Source of the DNA: Brevibacterium spongiae | GTDB taxonomy: Bacteria; Actinomycetota; Actinomycetes; Actinomycetales; Brevibacteriaceae | Assembly: GCF_026168515.1 (NCBI RefSeq) | Contig: NZ_CP093443.1 | Span: 124,001 to 188,000, forward strand | Length of the DNA: 64,000 bases | Reading direction: 5' to 3' | Shown here: positions 8,034 through 17,648 of the stretch, piece after piece | Layout: every line of letters starts with the position of its first letter | How positions within the stretch are numbered: the first letter of the stretch is position 1 | Position numbers and translations under genes: made by a program | The notes under the pieces: generated by a model | Seen by the model: the letters and a program-made list of their open reading frames with translations, nothing else | What the model was told of the DNA's origin: nothing | Databases searched by the model: none

Positions 8034-8549
8034 TCAGATCTCGCCCCAGCGGTATCCGCGGGAGGTGAACGCCTCGGCGATGGCGTCCTTCTTGCCTTCG
8101 ACATCGCCTTTGAAGGCCTCATGTCCACCTTCGGTGAGGACGACGAGCTTGCCGTCGGCGAAGTATGCGGTGGAGAACGAGGTGCGGGAGATGCGCAGCG
8201 GATGATCATCGTCTCGTCCGATGGTGATTCCGTCCTCATCGACGCGCAGGGGAGTCGTCGCGGCGGCGATGAAGAAGGCGGCGATGAGCCCGAGTGCTGC
8301 GCCGATGACCGGTCGGAGGGTGATGACCCACGGCTGATCGAATCTGCTGAGCTTCTCGATGACCTCGCCGAAGGGGATGGGGAACTTCGCGGCGATCGAC
8401 CCGAGGGCCGGAAGGAAGAACCCGAGCGCCACACCGACGCCGATGCAGACGAGACCGATGATGACGACGTCGGTCCGGCTGAGAGCGAAGTTCGCGGGGT
8501 TGGGGGACTTTTGGGTGGCAGGGGAGTTCTTCGACTGGCGCTGATCCAT
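8034..8549 (-). CDS. YqeB-family membrane protein
   Basis: A 171-residue protein with two N-terminal membrane helices (about 26-49 and 73-96) followed by a cytoplasmic domain of about 70 residues. The C-terminal part (YFADGKLVVLTEGG, then EAFTSRGYRWGE) fits the YqeB/PH-like family pattern in which a domain ends with an Ala/Phe-rich helix and a G-Y/W-x-W motif. Function is unknown in the family. The ATG at 8549 is preferred to one 60 bases upstream because the longer version would run through the palindrome at 8597. It is transcribed away from the TetR gene with that palindrome between them. Confidence 0.75.
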   Translation of the reverse strand: MDQRQSKNSPATQKSPNPANFALSRTDVVIIGLVCIGVGVALGFFLPALGSIAAKFPIPFGEVIEKLSRFDQPWVITLRPVIGAALGLIAAFFIAAATTPLRVDEDGITIGRDDDHPLRISRTSFSTAYFADGKLVVLTEGGHEAFKGDVEGKKDAIAEAFTSRGYRWGEI

Positions 8550-8596
8550 GATGTGCTCAATCCTCGGAAGCGATATCGGTACTCCATCATACCAAA

Positions 8597-8616
8597 ATGG
8601 AACATGCATGTTCCAT
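8597..8616. promoter_or_regulatory. 20-bp palindromic operator between yqeB-like and tetR genes
   Basis: ATGGAACATGCATGTTCCAT is a perfect 20-bp palindrome, 47 bases from the yqeB-like start and 91 bases from the tetR start. Its length and position match a TetR dimer or double-dimer site controlling both genes. Confidence 0.75.
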
Positions 8617-8707
8617 AAGTAGACTGTGCTGTGGTGTCCGCGGCTCTGCGCTGCGGTGTCCGCAGCTCCGGGACGCCGTTCGCGGGGCAGAGAAGAGAGG
8701 TGTGCCT

Positions 8708-9376
8708 GTGAAGGGAATGCGGCGATTGGGCCGAGAGGCCCTGGTCGGTGAAGCGCTCACGGTGCTTGCCGCGAACCCGCAGGCCTCGATGATCGAGCTC
8801 TCCCAGTCGATCGGCGTCGGCCGCACAACCCTCTACCGGCATTTCGGTGATCGGGAGGCGCTCGTCGCCGCGGCGGCCCGGCTCGGTGCCCGACGCTTCG
8901 GTGAGGCGATCATGCGGGCCCGCCCCGACGAGGGCACCGGGCTGGCAGCGCTCGAACGGATCTGCGCGGAGCTGTTCACCCTGCCCGATGTGCTCACCCT
9001 GCTGTTCGCAGACAACCCGATCATCACCGATAAGACCTTCGCCGAGGCGGACGCGGAGTCCCGTGCGGACGATGCCGAGCCCCGCCCCGACGATGCCGAG
9101 TCCCGCGCGGACGCGGATCCTGCAGCCGATCAAGCGCAAGGCGCAGACGACGACGGCGATCCGCTCGAAGCGGTCATCGCGCGCGGACAGGCCGATGGCT
9201 CCATCGACGCGAGCGTGCCGATCGGCTGGGCGGCGATGTTCGTCTTCCTCACCATCGGCTCCGGGCACCTCTTCAGCGTCAGTGCCGGCGTCGACGACCC
9301 GACTGTTCGGGCGCAGTCTCTCGAACTGACGATCGGAGCGGTGCGGAAGACCCTGGGTTCGATGCCCGGAGTGTGA
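8708..9376 (+). CDS. TetR/AcrR family regulator
   Basis: A 222-residue repressor. The helix-turn-helix lies at about 20-50 (ASMIELSQSIGVGRTTLYRHF), the canonical TetR pattern. The ligand domain contains an unusual acidic, Ala/Asp/Pro-rich insertion (near 120-145, repeating ADDAE-type units) before the dimerisation helices. The GTG at 8708 is chosen because AGAGAGG lies seven bases upstream; an upstream ATG at 8597 falls inside the palindrome. It probably represses itself and the divergent YqeB-like gene. Confidence 0.88.
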   Translation: MKGMRRLGREALVGEALTVLAANPQASMIELSQSIGVGRTTLYRHFGDREALVAAAARLGARRFGEAIMRARPDEGTGLAALERICAELFTLPDVLTLLFADNPIITDKTFAEADAESRADDAEPRPDDAESRADADPAADQAQGADDDGDPLEAVIARGQADGSIDASVPIGWAAMFVFLTIGSGHLFSVSAGVDDPTVRAQSLELTIGAVRKTLGSMPGV

Positions 9377-9476
9377 TCTCGGCAAAGCCGCGGGGCCATG
9401 CCGGGTCGGATGTGCGGTGGACGAGGTCGGACTTGTTACCGTTATTGCTTCAGTTCATCCTCGGCAGGAGCAGTAC

Positions 9477-11417
9477 GTGTCTTCTTTCTTCGACAGTCCT
9501 CAAATCGACGCAATGGCAGCGGGCGGCAATATCAGCCACAGCCCTGGCATGAGCGATCGGCTGATGCGTGAACTGGCTCCGCTCCTCAAGGCCGAAGGCG
9601 TCGACATCGACGACCCGAATGCGGACTTCACCGACGCCGAGTTCGATGCCGCCATGGAGAAAGCGCAGGCCGAGTACAACCGCCGCCTATTCACCCCGGT
9701 CGGCGCCCACCGCGGACTCGCCCTGGGGAAGCTGCGGTCCTTCTCCCACGCGTTCGCCGAAGGTGATATCAAGCGCGCCGAGGCTGTTGTGGCCTCCCTG
9801 CCCTCCGATCCCGAGGATTTCAGCCCGAGCGTCGCGCAGGTGACCGGGGCCGCGATGGGCCTCGTCGACGAATGGTTCACCGACGACGTGCACGGACCGA
9901 AGCTCGGCGGAGTGATGGCGCCGAAGTGGTCGGCGAAGAAGTCCCGTGCCGTGGCTCGCGACATCCTTGCCTTGGCGCACAAGGGGCGGGTCGTCGACAG
10001 TCTTGACCGCCTTATCAGCAGCAACAGCGGACTTCCCGTCCTCGAAGGATCCATGCTCGCCGTGGCCGCCGTGGTCGTGCGTCTGACCAAGCGGGACAAG
10101 GTCTCAGCGGAGGACGTCATCGAGGAGCTCATGCCGCTGGGCGGTTATCCGGAACCGGTTGCCGGCACCTATAGCCCGGCCGACCGCGTGGTCCAGGACG
10201 TCCAGGATGTTCAGGGCGACTCCGCGATGGAGAAGGACCTGCCCGAGTGGCTCGGCGGGTCGAGCGCGGACGTCAACCATGCAGCCGGGACGCGGCAGGA
10301 CGTCGACGCGAAGATGGACGAGGTCGAGAAGACCGTCGTCGAGATGCCGCTCTACCAGCGCTTCCGCGACTGGCTGGCCGAGGACTACGACGACGTCGAC
10401 CGGGACTCGGAGATCTTCGACGCCGTTCATCTCCTCTTCTGCATCGCCGTGTCCTCAGGTGCAGATATCTCCGAACCCGAGGGAATCGACGACCTCCTCG
10501 ATGTCCTCGAAAGCTTCGCCGTCGAAGGCCGAGAGGCTGCCGAGAACGACGATGACGAATCTCCCTCGATGGCGATCTTCATCGACAGCCTCGAAGCTCT
10601 TGACGACTACCTTCGCTTCCGTGCGGAAACCGACGAAACTCCCGAACGCTGGGCCGACGCTCGCGCCCGAGCCGAAGCAGCGAGCATGCGCACCGATCCG
10701 CTGCCCTCGGCCCTGATGGCCGCCATCGAAGCCAATGCCCTGAGCGAGGAGGCGCTGGCGGAGCCGGTGCCGAACAACCGGATCGTCACGGGCGTGGCCG
10801 GCATCCTCGACTGGATCGGCGAGTCCCGACCACTGACCGGAACGGGGCGAGTGAAGCGAGCAGACATCGCCGAGGCGGCCGGAAAGTTCGGCATCAACGC
10901 CGTCGGGGTGGCCTCGAACGCCCGTTACGAGGATGGCGTGAACTATGCGCGCAGCGCCGATGAGGTGCCCGTCCTCGAGGCGATGTGGGCCGTCATGCAG
11001 AGTGCGGAGATCACCGAGATCACCGGCACCAAGGTCCGCCCGGGAAGCGCCGCCGACCAGTGGCGCTCGGGTGAGGTGAGCGTGGATGCGGCACTGCCGG
11101 TCATCGGTGCGTTCATCTACGAGCGGCTGCTCGACACGATTGAGATGGTTGACGGCAACGACTACGCGGCCCCGGCGATCACGATTGCCCAGCGCCTCCT
11201 CGAGGTCGTCGCTCCCGATTCCGCACCTGAACGTCCCGAACTCGACATCGACGAGTCGCTCGCTCAGTCGATCGACAAATGGCTGGCAGAAGAGCTGCAG
11301 GAGCTGACCGAGCTCGGGCTCCTCACGGAGAAGAACGGTGCGGTATCCGTGGAACCGGTGTACCGGCGCATCGTCGCCGGTGCCGCGCTCATGCTGCTCT
11401 CGGGACCGCGCGACTGA
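9477..11417 (+). CDS. Large acidic protein of unknown function
   Basis: A 646-residue soluble-looking protein. It is rich in Asp, Glu and Ala and mostly predicted helix from its composition, with no signal peptide, membrane segment or nucleotide-binding motif that I can see. Residues about 225-300 are a low-complexity, Asp/Val-rich linker; an N-terminal half (MDSPQ-type start to about 220) and a C-terminal half (about 300-646) may be separate domains. The GTG at 9477 with AGGAG six bases upstream is the best start. The gene stands alone between the TetR gene and an iron-box-like site. I do not recognise the family. Confidence 0.75.
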   Translation: MSSFFDSPQIDAMAAGGNISHSPGMSDRLMRELAPLLKAEGVDIDDPNADFTDAEFDAAMEKAQAEYNRRLFTPVGAHRGLALGKLRSFSHAFAEGDIKRAEAVVASLPSDPEDFSPSVAQVTGAAMGLVDEWFTDDVHGPKLGGVMAPKWSAKKSRAVARDILALAHKGRVVDSLDRLISSNSGLPVLEGSMLAVAAVVVRLTKRDKVSAEDVIEELMPLGGYPEPVAGTYSPADRVVQDVQDVQGDSAMEKDLPEWLGGSSADVNHAAGTRQDVDAKMDEVEKTVVEMPLYQRFRDWLAEDYDDVDRDSEIFDAVHLLFCIAVSSGADISEPEGIDDLLDVLESFAVEGREAAENDDDESPSMAIFIDSLEALDDYLRFRAETDETPERWADARARAEAASMRTDPLPSALMAAIEANALSEEALAEPVPNNRIVTGVAGILDWIGESRPLTGTGRVKRADIAEAAGKFGINAVGVASNARYEDGVNYARSADEVPVLEAMWAVMQSAEITEITGTKVRPGSAADQWRSGEVSVDAALPVIGAFIYERLLDTIEMVDGNDYAAPAITIAQRLLEVVAPDSAPERPELDIDESLAQSIDKWLAEELQELTELGLLTEKNGAVSVEPVYRRIVAGAALMLLSGPRD

Positions 11418-11457
11418 AAAATTCGGCACCAGCCTGTTGTGCACTCCCGGTCCCCGG

Positions 11458-11472
11458 GTTAGGCTTACCTAT
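11458..11472 (+). promoter_or_regulatory. DtxR/IdeR-type iron-box-like sequence
   Basis: GTTAGGCTTACCTAT matches 13 of 15 positions of the core of the actinobacterial iron-box consensus (GTTAGGCTAACCTAA). It overlaps an ATG that opens only a 15-codon frame. No iron-related gene follows on the plus strand, so it may be a relic or may act on a very short transcript. Confidence 0.35.
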
Positions 11473-11566
11473 GAGAATTACGCAACGCTGGTCTTTCCTA
11501 AGGTGGTTGACACGCTAGCTTGAAGTGTTGGGTTCGGCGTAGGTGATTCTCTCTGTTTCACGTCAT

Positions 11567-11602
11567 GAAGCCCTCGGCGCAAATTCCGGCGCCGGGGGCT
11601 TC
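11567..11602. terminator. Hairpin terminator between convergent genes
   Basis: A 14-bp stem with one T-G wobble (11567-11580 with 11589-11602, 8-base loop). It sits between the plus-strand unknown gene and the minus-strand Lrp gene and probably serves the Lrp gene, whose stop is 43 bases away. Confidence 0.7.
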
Positions 11603-11644
11603 GGTGATTCATTCTGAGTCGGGGCGTCACTCTGAGCTGGGGCG

Positions 11645-12100
11645 TCAGCCTGAACCGGGGCGGTGCCCTTCGGCCTCGTCGAGGATGAGCAGCGACCGAG
11701 AGGACACGACGCCGGGAACTTCGTGGATCCGGCGCAGAATGACTTGTGACAGCGCCGTATTGTCCGGGGCGTTGACCGTGACCAGCGCATCGATGTCACC
11801 GCTGACGGCCTGGACCTTCTCGACGAACGGAAGCTCAGCCAGTTCATCGCGCACCTGCGGCCACGGACGTTCGCCGATCTTGACGACGACGACCGCGGTC
11901 ACGGTCATGCCGAGGGCACGGCGATCCACCTCGGCGGTGAATTTCCTGATCGCGCCCGTCTCGACGAGATTCGTGAACCGTTTGTGCGCGGCCGAGCGGG
12001 AGATGTGGACGCGTTCGGCCAGCTGGCGCACGCTCAGGCGCGAATCCTCGACGAGGGCGGCGATGATGCTGCGGTCGATGTCGTCGAGGTCGAATGCCAC
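11645..12100 (-). CDS. Lrp/AsnC family regulator
   Basis: A 151-residue DNA-binding regulator that senses amino acids in related proteins. The N-terminal helix-turn-helix is at about 5-50 (LDDIDRSIIAALVEDSRLS, then SRSAAHKRFTNLVETGAI); the C-terminal half is the RAM/alpha-beta sandwich ligand domain (about 63-140). The GTG at 12100 has AAGGAG six bases upstream and is preferred to the GTG at 12115. It is divergent from the etf operon across a gap of about 330 bases. Target genes cannot be read from the sequence. Confidence 0.92.
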   Translation of the reverse strand: MAFDLDDIDRSIIAALVEDSRLSVRQLAERVHISRSAAHKRFTNLVETGAIRKFTAEVDRRALGMTVTAVVVVKIGERPWPQVRDELAELPFVEKVQAVSGDIDALVTVNAPDNTALSQVILRRIHEVPGVVSSRSLLILDEAEGHRPGSG

Positions 12101-12243
12101 TGGGCGCTCCTTCACCGTTGATGTTCGCGTCCTGCCCGCCCGGACCGGAGGGGGTGCCGGTCGGGAAAGGTCGGTCGGACCGCGGGCTCGCGGTCTGATC
12201 CCATTCTAGGGCCCCGCCTCGGCGAGCGATCCGCCTGCAGCAT

Positions 12244-12274
12244 TGGACAAATTCTGTCGATCGTTCGTACAGTA
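12244..12274 (+). promoter_or_regulatory. Candidate etf promoter with overlapping operator
   Basis: TTGGAC at 12244-12249 and TACAGT at 12269-12274 could be -35 and -10 boxes (19-base spacer, long). Between them, CTGTCGATCGTTCGTACAG (12254-12272) is an imperfect palindrome resembling TetR-family sites of fatty-acid or phenylacetate regulons. The rest of the 330-base gap between the Lrp and etfB genes shows nothing further. Confidence 0.35.
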
Positions 12275-12431
12275 ACGACGATGTCTGTGGTGCATACCAC
12301 GTACCATTGGTGACTGGGAACAGATCGGATCCGGCCGGACCCGGTTAACGAAGGCAGATCAGCCACCTGTAGATTATGAGACAGAAGTCTCACTGCAGCG
12401 GGAGCTGCTTCACGAAGCTAAGGAGTCATCC

Positions 12432-13208
12432 TTGAAGATCGCGGTATTGGTCAAAGAGGTCCCGGATACGTACGGCGACCGCAAATTGAACTTGGAAACC
12501 GGGCTCGCCGATCGCGGCGCCTCGGAAGCAGTCCTCGATGAGATCGGTGAGCGTGCCCTCGAGGTCGCCCTGGCGCATAAGGACAGCGACAGCGACAGCG
12601 AGGTGACCGTCATTTCGATGTCGCCGGACACCGCGACCGCGACGATCCGCAAGGGTCTGGCCATGGGCGGCGACAATGCCGTGCACGTGGCCGACGAAGG
12701 ACTCGCCGGAGCCGACCTGGGCCTGACCGCCGAGGTGCTCGCCGCCGCCATCCGCCGCGGCGAATACGACCTCGTCGTCACCGGCAACGTCTCCACCGAC
12801 GGCAACGGCGGCATGATTCCCGCAATGCTCGCCGAGCACCTCGACTACCCGCACGTGACCGGACTGACCACCGTCGAACTGACCGACGGCAAGGTCTCCG
12901 GCACCCGCGCCATCGAAGGCGGCCAGCAGCAGGTCTCGGCCGAACTGCCCGCCGTCATCTCGATCACCGAGGCGCTGCCCGAAGCCCGCTTCCCGAACTT
13001 CAAGGGAATCATGGCCGCGAAGAAGAAGCCCTTCGAGGTCATCGGCCTCTCCGATCTCGACATCGACGCCGAGGACCAGTCCGTGGCCCGTTCGATCATG
13101 GTCACCGTCGCCGAGAAGCCGCCGCGTGAAGCCGGTGAGAAGGTCGCCGACGAAGGCAACGGCGGCGTCGAACTCGCCGAATACCTCACCAAGAACCGTC
13201 TGGCCTAA
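12432..13208 (+). CDS. etfB: Electron transfer flavoprotein, beta subunit
   Basis: Small subunit of the heterodimeric flavoprotein that takes electrons from acyl-CoA and related dehydrogenases. It is 258 residues, standard length. Family features include the N terminus [13 protein letters not shown], the AMP-binding loop region ([20 protein letters not shown]) and the C-terminal recognition-loop region ending in [20 protein letters not shown]. It starts with TTG seven bases after AAGGAG. etfA follows after eleven bases, and a cytochrome-b-like gene after that, forming one operon. Confidence 0.95.
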   Translation: MKIAVLVKEVPDTYGDRKLNLETGLADRGASEAVLDEIGERALEVALAHKDSDSDSEVTVISMSPDTATATIRKGLAMGGDNAVHVADEGLAGADLGLTAEVLAAAIRRGEYDLVVTGNVSTDGNGGMIPAMLAEHLDYPHVTGLTTVELTDGKVSGTRAIEGGQQQVSAELPAVISITEALPEARFPNFKGIMAAKKKPFEVIGLSDLDIDAEDQSVARSIMVTVAEKPPREAGEKVADEGNGGVELAEYLTKNRLA

Positions 13209-13219
13209 GGAGAATCGTC

Positions 13220-14197
13220 ATGTCAGAATTCCCGCAGGATGCCATTCTCGTCGTCCTCACCGCCGATGCCGAGGGCCAGCTGGAGAAGCCGGCCGCCGAA
13301 CTGCTCGGCGGCGCCTCTGAGATCGGCTCGCCCGTTGCCCTCGTGCTCGCCGCCGGAAGCCCCGACGCCGCCGCTGAGAAGGCTGCCGAACTCGGTGCCG
13401 CAGCGATCTTGACCGCCGCCGTGGCCGAGGGCAATCTCGGCACCTCTGCCGTCGACGCCGTTGCATCGGCCGCCGAACTCACCGCTCCCGACGCCGTGCT
13501 CGTCCCCAACACGCTTGACGGCCGCGACATCGCCGGCCGCTTCGCAGTGCGCAACGGCTCGGCCGTGTCCGTCGACGCCATCGGCGTCGAGCGTGACTCC
13601 GAGGGCATCGTGGCCAACCACTCCGTCTACGGCGGCGGCTACACCGCCTCCTCGGCGCCGACCTTCGGTGCTCCCGTCATCACGGTGCGCCTCGGCTCGA
13701 TCGAGACCCGCGCCGAAGCGCAGTCTGCGAACACGCAGGCCCTCGAGGTCGCCGATTCCGGTAAGCGTGCCGCGTCCATCGATTCGTTCGAAGCCATCGT
13801 CGAGACCTCCTCACGTCCCGAGCTGCGCGGTGCGCAGAAGGTCGTCTCCGGTGGCCGCGGCGTCGGTTCCGAGGAGTCCTTCGAGCTCGTCGGCGAATTC
13901 GCCGACGTCCTCGGTGCCGCTGTCGGTGCCTCGCGTGCGGCCGTCGATGCCGGTTACATCGCGCAGTCGCACCAGGTCGGTCAGACCGGTGTGTCCGTGT
14001 CTCCGCAGCTGTACGTGGCGCTGGGCATCTCGGGTGCGATCCAGCACAAGGCCGGTATGCAGACCTCGAAGACCATCGTCGCCGTCAACAAGGACGCCGA
14101 GGCCCCGATCTTCGACATCGCCGACTTCGGCGTCGTCGGCGACCTGTTCAAGGTCGTTCCCCAGGCCATCGAAACACTGAACGAGAACAAGTCCTGA
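13220..14197 (+). CDS. etfA: Electron transfer flavoprotein, alpha subunit
   Basis: Large subunit of ETF, 325 residues. The C-terminal FAD domain is clear: [15 protein letters not shown], then [38 protein letters not shown] and [20 protein letters not shown]. These contact the flavin and ADP in the family. The ribosome site AAGGAG overlaps the etfB stop codon. No ETF-quinone oxidoreductase gene is beside it; instead the next gene, one base downstream, is a membrane cytochrome-like protein that could carry electrons onward. Confidence 0.96.
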   Translation: MSEFPQDAILVVLTADAEGQLEKPAAELLGGASEIGSPVALVLAAGSPDAAAEKAAELGAAAILTAAVAEGNLGTSAVDAVASAAELTAPDAVLVPNTLDGRDIAGRFAVRNGSAVSVDAIGVERDSEGIVANHSVYGGGYTASSAPTFGAPVITVRLGSIETRAEAQSANTQALEVADSGKRAASIDSFEAIVETSSRPELRGAQKVVSGGRGVGSEESFELVGEFADVLGAAVGASRAAVDAGYIAQSHQVGQTGVSVSPQLYVALGISGAIQHKAGMQTSKTIVAVNKDAEAPIFDIADFGVVGDLFKVVPQAIETLNENKS

Positions 14198-14198
14198 T

Positions 14199-16724
14199 AT
14201 GGCAACCTATTCCAGTTCGCTGCGCTCGGGTCTGCCCCGGGTCGAAGGCGGTGACCCCTGGCCCCCGGAGGGCACCATCGGTGAGCCCTTGGAAGAGGGC
14301 GCATCGTGGCTGCCGGAGACATCCGACACGGAGGAACTGGATGAAGGTTCCCCCGCCGAGGCGGCCGATCCCGATGTGACCGACGCCGAGGAATCGACGG
14401 AGACCGTTGAGGACTCGACTGACGTGTCGGATTCGACCGACGACGTGTCGGACTCGGCTGACGCCTCGGGCGAAGATTCGTCCTCCGGTGCCGCCGTCGC
14501 GGCGGGCGCCGGCGCTGCCGGTGTTGCCGCCGGTGCGGCGGGTGCTCCGGCGGCCGAGGTTCCGCTGCGCCGCGGTCTGCCGCGCGTCGAAGGCGGAGAA
14601 CCGTGGCCGCCCGAGGGCCTCGCCCCTGCCGGTGTGAAGGCCCCCGGCGTCTCTGCCGCCCCCACCGCGTCAGCACCGGCTGAGTCCGCGCCGGCCGAAC
14701 CCGAAGCTGCTGAGTCCCAAGCTGCTGAGTCCCAGTCGTCTGACTCGGGCGAGGAATCCTCGGCTGCTCCGGCTGCCGTTACTGCAGCGGCTGGTGCCGG
14801 AGTGGCCGCTGGTGCCGCTGCTGCCGGTTCGGATGACGAGCCGGCCGCGGAAGACTCGTCTGCGGACGACGCATCCGCCACCGACACTGAACCCGCTGCC
14901 GAAGCCGCACCTGCGGCCGCGAGCGAAGTTCCGTTGCGCCGTGGTCTGCCGCGCGTCGAAGGCGGAGACCCTTGGCCGCCGGAAGGCTTCGCACCTGCCG
15001 GTGCCAAGACCGTCGGTGCCGCGACTGCAGGCGCTGCTGCTCCGGCAGCGGCTTCGGCCGCACCTGCTGGCGAAGCTGCGGAGGAATCCGCCGCTCCTGC
15101 TGCTCAGTCCGACGCTGCGGCCACAGACACCGCTTCCGAACAGACCGAATCAGCCTCCGAGTCCACGTCGGCCGCTCCGGCAGCTGCCGCCGCAGGTGCC
15201 GGTGCCGCTGGTGCAGGTGCTGCCGCGGCCGCTTCGCGTGGTTCGGGCGAGCTCTCCGATGTTCCCCTGCGCCGCGGACTTCCGCGCACCGCCGGGGGCG
15301 ACCCCTGGCCGCCGGAAGGATTCGCCCCGGCCTCGGCTGCGAAGCCCGCCGGAGCTGCAGACTCGACATCGACCGACGCTGCATCGGCTGACACCACATC
15401 GGCCGAGGCAGACAAGCCTGCCGGCCACGGACAGTCGACCGCTGAGGCGAAGCAGGATTCGAAGCCGCAGGGCCGACGCGCCGGAATCGGTGGAGTCGGT
15501 GCCGGTGCGGCAGCCGCAGGTGCGGGAGCCGCAGCCGGTGCAGGTGCCGCCGCAGCCGGAGCCGCCTCGGCGTCGGAGAAGAAGTCCGACGCAGCCGAGG
15601 AGAAGCCCGCTCAGCGTAAGCCGATGGGCAAGCCCGCGGCGAAGGCCACGGACAAACCTGCCCAGCGCAAGCCCATGGCCAAACCCGCCGCGAAGTCGGC
15701 GGAGAAGCCAGCCGCACGCACGGCCGACAAGCCGGCCGAGAAATCGGCACCGGCCGCGAAGTCCACGTCGTCCGGTTCGGGCAGCACCACCTCGGCGAAG
15801 CCTGCAGCGAAGAAGGAACCGGTCATGATCGGTTCGAAGTCGCTGGGACAGTGGTCCAAGCTCGTCGGGCTGGGTCTCGGCGGACTCATCGTCGTGGCCG
15901 GGATCCTCATCCTCGCCGCGCGTGGTGTCACGACCCTGCCGGGTGTGCCGGAGTTCCTCGAACGCTACCCGGGCGAATATCACATCCCGGAGTTCGTCGA
16001 TCCCGGCTTCCCGGGCTGGGTGCGGTGGACGCACTTCCTCAACATCTTCTTCATGGTGCTCATCATCCGTTCGGGTCTGCAGGTGCGACACCAGCAGAAG
16101 CCGCCGGCGTTCTACACCCCGAAGAAGGGCGGGAAGAAGGTCAGCATCAACCTCTGGCTGCACACGGGTCTCGACCTGCTGTGGCTGGCCAATGGTGTCG
16201 TCTTCGTCGTGCTTCTCTTCGTCTCCGGACACTGGGCACGCATCGTGCCGACCAGTTGGGAAGTCTTCCCGAACGCGCTGTCGGCGGCGCTGCAGTACGC
16301 GACGATGGAATGGCCGGTGGAGGATGCGTGGGTCAACTACAACGCGCTCCAGCAGCTCATGTACTTCATCATCGTGTTCATCGCCGCCCCGGTGGCTGCG
16401 ATCACGGGTGTGCGGATGAGCGAATGGTGGCCGAAGGACGCTGCGACGCTGAACAAGATCTACCCGGCACCGCTGGCTCGGGCGATCCACTTCCCGACGA
16501 TGCTGTTCTTCGTGTTCTTCATCCTCGTCCACGTATTCCTCGTGTTCACGACCGGACTGCGGCAGAACCTCGGTTACATGTTCGCCGGGACGAACATGCT
16601 CGGTTGGGCCGGGCTCATCTGGTTCCTCGTTGCGATGGTCGTGGTCGTGGCCGGTTGGTTCGCGGCCAGGCCGCTGCTGTTGGCTCCGATCGCGAACCTC
16701 TTCGGACGCGTCTCGAGCAGGTAG
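14199..16724 (+). CDS. Cytochrome-b-like membrane protein with four GLPR..PWPPEG repeats
   Basis: An 841-residue fusion. Residues 1-540 are low-complexity Ala/Ser/Glu/Pro/Lys-rich sequence carrying four copies of a 16-20 residue motif, (L)RRGLPRxxGGxPWPPEG, near residues 8, 123, 245 and 356. From about 545 the protein becomes a membrane domain with about six helices, containing [35 protein letters not shown] and [18 protein letters not shown]. The spaced histidines within helices are candidate heme ligands of a cytochrome b561/b6-like fold. The start is one base after the etfA stop. Inferred role: membrane acceptor for ETF electrons, with the repeats as docking modules; neither is proven by sequence. 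Confidence 0.75.
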   Translation: MATYSSSLRSGLPRVEGGDPWPPEGTIGEPLEEGASWLPETSDTEELDEGSPAEAADPDVTDAEESTETVEDSTDVSDSTDDVSDSADASGEDSSSGAAVAAGAGAAGVAAGAAGAPAAEVPLRRGLPRVEGGEPWPPEGLAPAGVKAPGVSAAPTASAPAESAPAEPEAAESQAAESQSSDSGEESSAAPAAVTAAAGAGVAAGAAAAGSDDEPAAEDSSADDASATDTEPAAEAAPAAASEVPLRRGLPRVEGGDPWPPEGFAPAGAKTVGAATAGAAAPAAASAAPAGEAAEESAAPAAQSDAAATDTASEQTESASESTSAAPAAAAAGAGAAGAGAAAAASRGSGELSDVPLRRGLPRTAGGDPWPPEGFAPASAAKPAGAADSTSTDAASADTTSAEADKPAGHGQSTAEAKQDSKPQGRRAGIGGVGAGAAAAGAGAAAGAGAAAAGAASASEKKSDAAEEKPAQRKPMGKPAAKATDKPAQRKPMAKPAAKSAEKPAARTADKPAEKSAPAAKSTSSGSGSTTSAKPAAKKEPVMIGSKSLGQWSKLVGLGLGGLIVVAGILILAARGVTTLPGVPEFLERYPGEYHIPEFVDPGFPGWVRWTHFLNIFFMVLIIRSGLQVRHQQKPPAFYTPKKGGKKVSINLWLHTGLDLLWLANGVVFVVLLFVSGHWARIVPTSWEVFPNALSAALQYATMEWPVEDAWVNYNALQQLMYFIIVFIAAPVAAITGVRMSEWWPKDAATLNKIYPAPLARAIHFPTMLFFVFFILVHVFLVFTTGLRQNLGYMFAGTNMLGWAGLIWFLVAMVVVVAGWFAARPLLLAPIANLFGRVSSR

Positions 16725-16754
16725 GCGGTGGAGCCGGCGCGACCGGAAGTCACA

Positions 16755-16792
16755 GCGGGCCCCGCACGATTATTCGATCGTTCGGGGCCCGC
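16755..16792. terminator. Terminator between etf operon and creatininase gene
   Basis: Stem GCGGGCCCCG (16755-16764) with its complement (16783-16792), extended inward after one mismatch by ACGAT/ATCGT, loop TATTCG. It lies 30 bases past the cytochrome-like gene and 44 bases past the convergent creatininase stop, so it may serve both. Confidence 0.75.
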
Positions 16793-16836
16793 CATGTGTT
16801 GAGTATTTCCCCTGTGAGAGACATCAGTGAAGGTAA

Positions 16837-17619
16837 CTACGGGCTGGAAGGTGTGTGTTCGAACTGGCTCTTGATCGCCGCTGCCATCCCCGCACTCGCT
16901 GTTTCGAGTAATATCCGCCCCTTGTCGGCAGTCGCCTCAACGGCCGACGATAAGCACCCGGACGCAGGTGTGAGCTCTGGACGGACCGGGAGCACATCGT
17001 AGTTCGGCAATTCCGCTGGGGGAGAGTCCTCTACCTTGGTCATGTCAACCTGTTCGGGAAACAGATGAAGCATCAGTGAGGTTTCGAGAACCCCACCATG
17101 CTCGAGATCCCAACCCGTGAAGCCGTGGGGATACAGTTTGGAGATCGTCTCGTCATCGACAAAGTCCCAATATGAGAGCAACATGATTCGAATATTGTCA
17201 TGCCCGGCGTTCGCGAGTTCTTTCAGCGCCAGGTCTGCGCCCTCGTAGAGGAACTGGTAATTTTCGAAATGGCCGTTGATGAAACCTATCTGCTTGACTC
17301 CTTGCCTTACGAATTCAAGGACGAGTGTCTTGGCAATTGCAGTGACCAGGTCACCAGTGAGGCTGGTTGTCCCAGGAAGGTGATTGCCACCCCCAGATCG
17401 CTGTTGTGACTTGTAGCCGTAGGAGATCGGAGCCGACACGACAGCCCCGATGCGCCTGGCCGTTTCACCGGCTATGGTGCGTGAGAGCAGGGAGTCGACA
17501 TGCAGTGGCATATGTGGCCCGTGCTGTTCGATAGAGCCTGCTGGAATGAGCACAGGCGCTCCGGCCGCTAACTGCTCGGAATATGCGAATGCGTCGAGTT
17601 CTTCCATAAATACGGTCAA
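16837..17619 (-). CDS. crnA: Creatininase (creatinine amidohydrolase)
   Basis: Cytosolic metal enzyme that reversibly opens creatinine to creatine, 260 residues. It matches Pseudomonas creatininase as I know it almost motif for motif: SIEQHGPHMPLHVD carries metal ligands Glu31, His33 and Asp42, GYKSQQRSGGGNHLPGTTSL is near-identical, INGHFEN gives His117 and Glu119, and WDLEHGGVLETSLML gives the catalytic-region Trp170, Glu173 and His174. This is far closer than the general creatininase-fold family (for example MftE). It lies 29 bases downstream of the BCCT transporter gene on the same strand, so the two form one unit. Confidence 0.93.
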   Translation of the reverse strand: MTVFMEELDAFAYSEQLAAGAPVLIPAGSIEQHGPHMPLHVDSLLSRTIAGETARRIGAVVSAPISYGYKSQQRSGGGNHLPGTTSLTGDLVTAIAKTLVLEFVRQGVKQIGFINGHFENYQFLYEGADLALKELANAGHDNIRIMLLSYWDFVDDETISKLYPHGFTGWDLEHGGVLETSLMLHLFPEQVDMTKVEDSPPAELPNYDVLPVRPELTPASGCLSSAVEATADKGRILLETASAGMAAAIKSQFEHTPSSP

Positions 17620-17648
17620 CGTGAAGTCTCCATTTCCTTGTGATTAAG

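Noticed and set aside
15150..16532. Long open frame on the minus strand opposite the cytochrome-like gene (460 codons).
   Set aside because: It is Arg/Gly/His-rich, has no ribosome site or motif, and mirrors the third-position GC bias of the real plus-strand gene.
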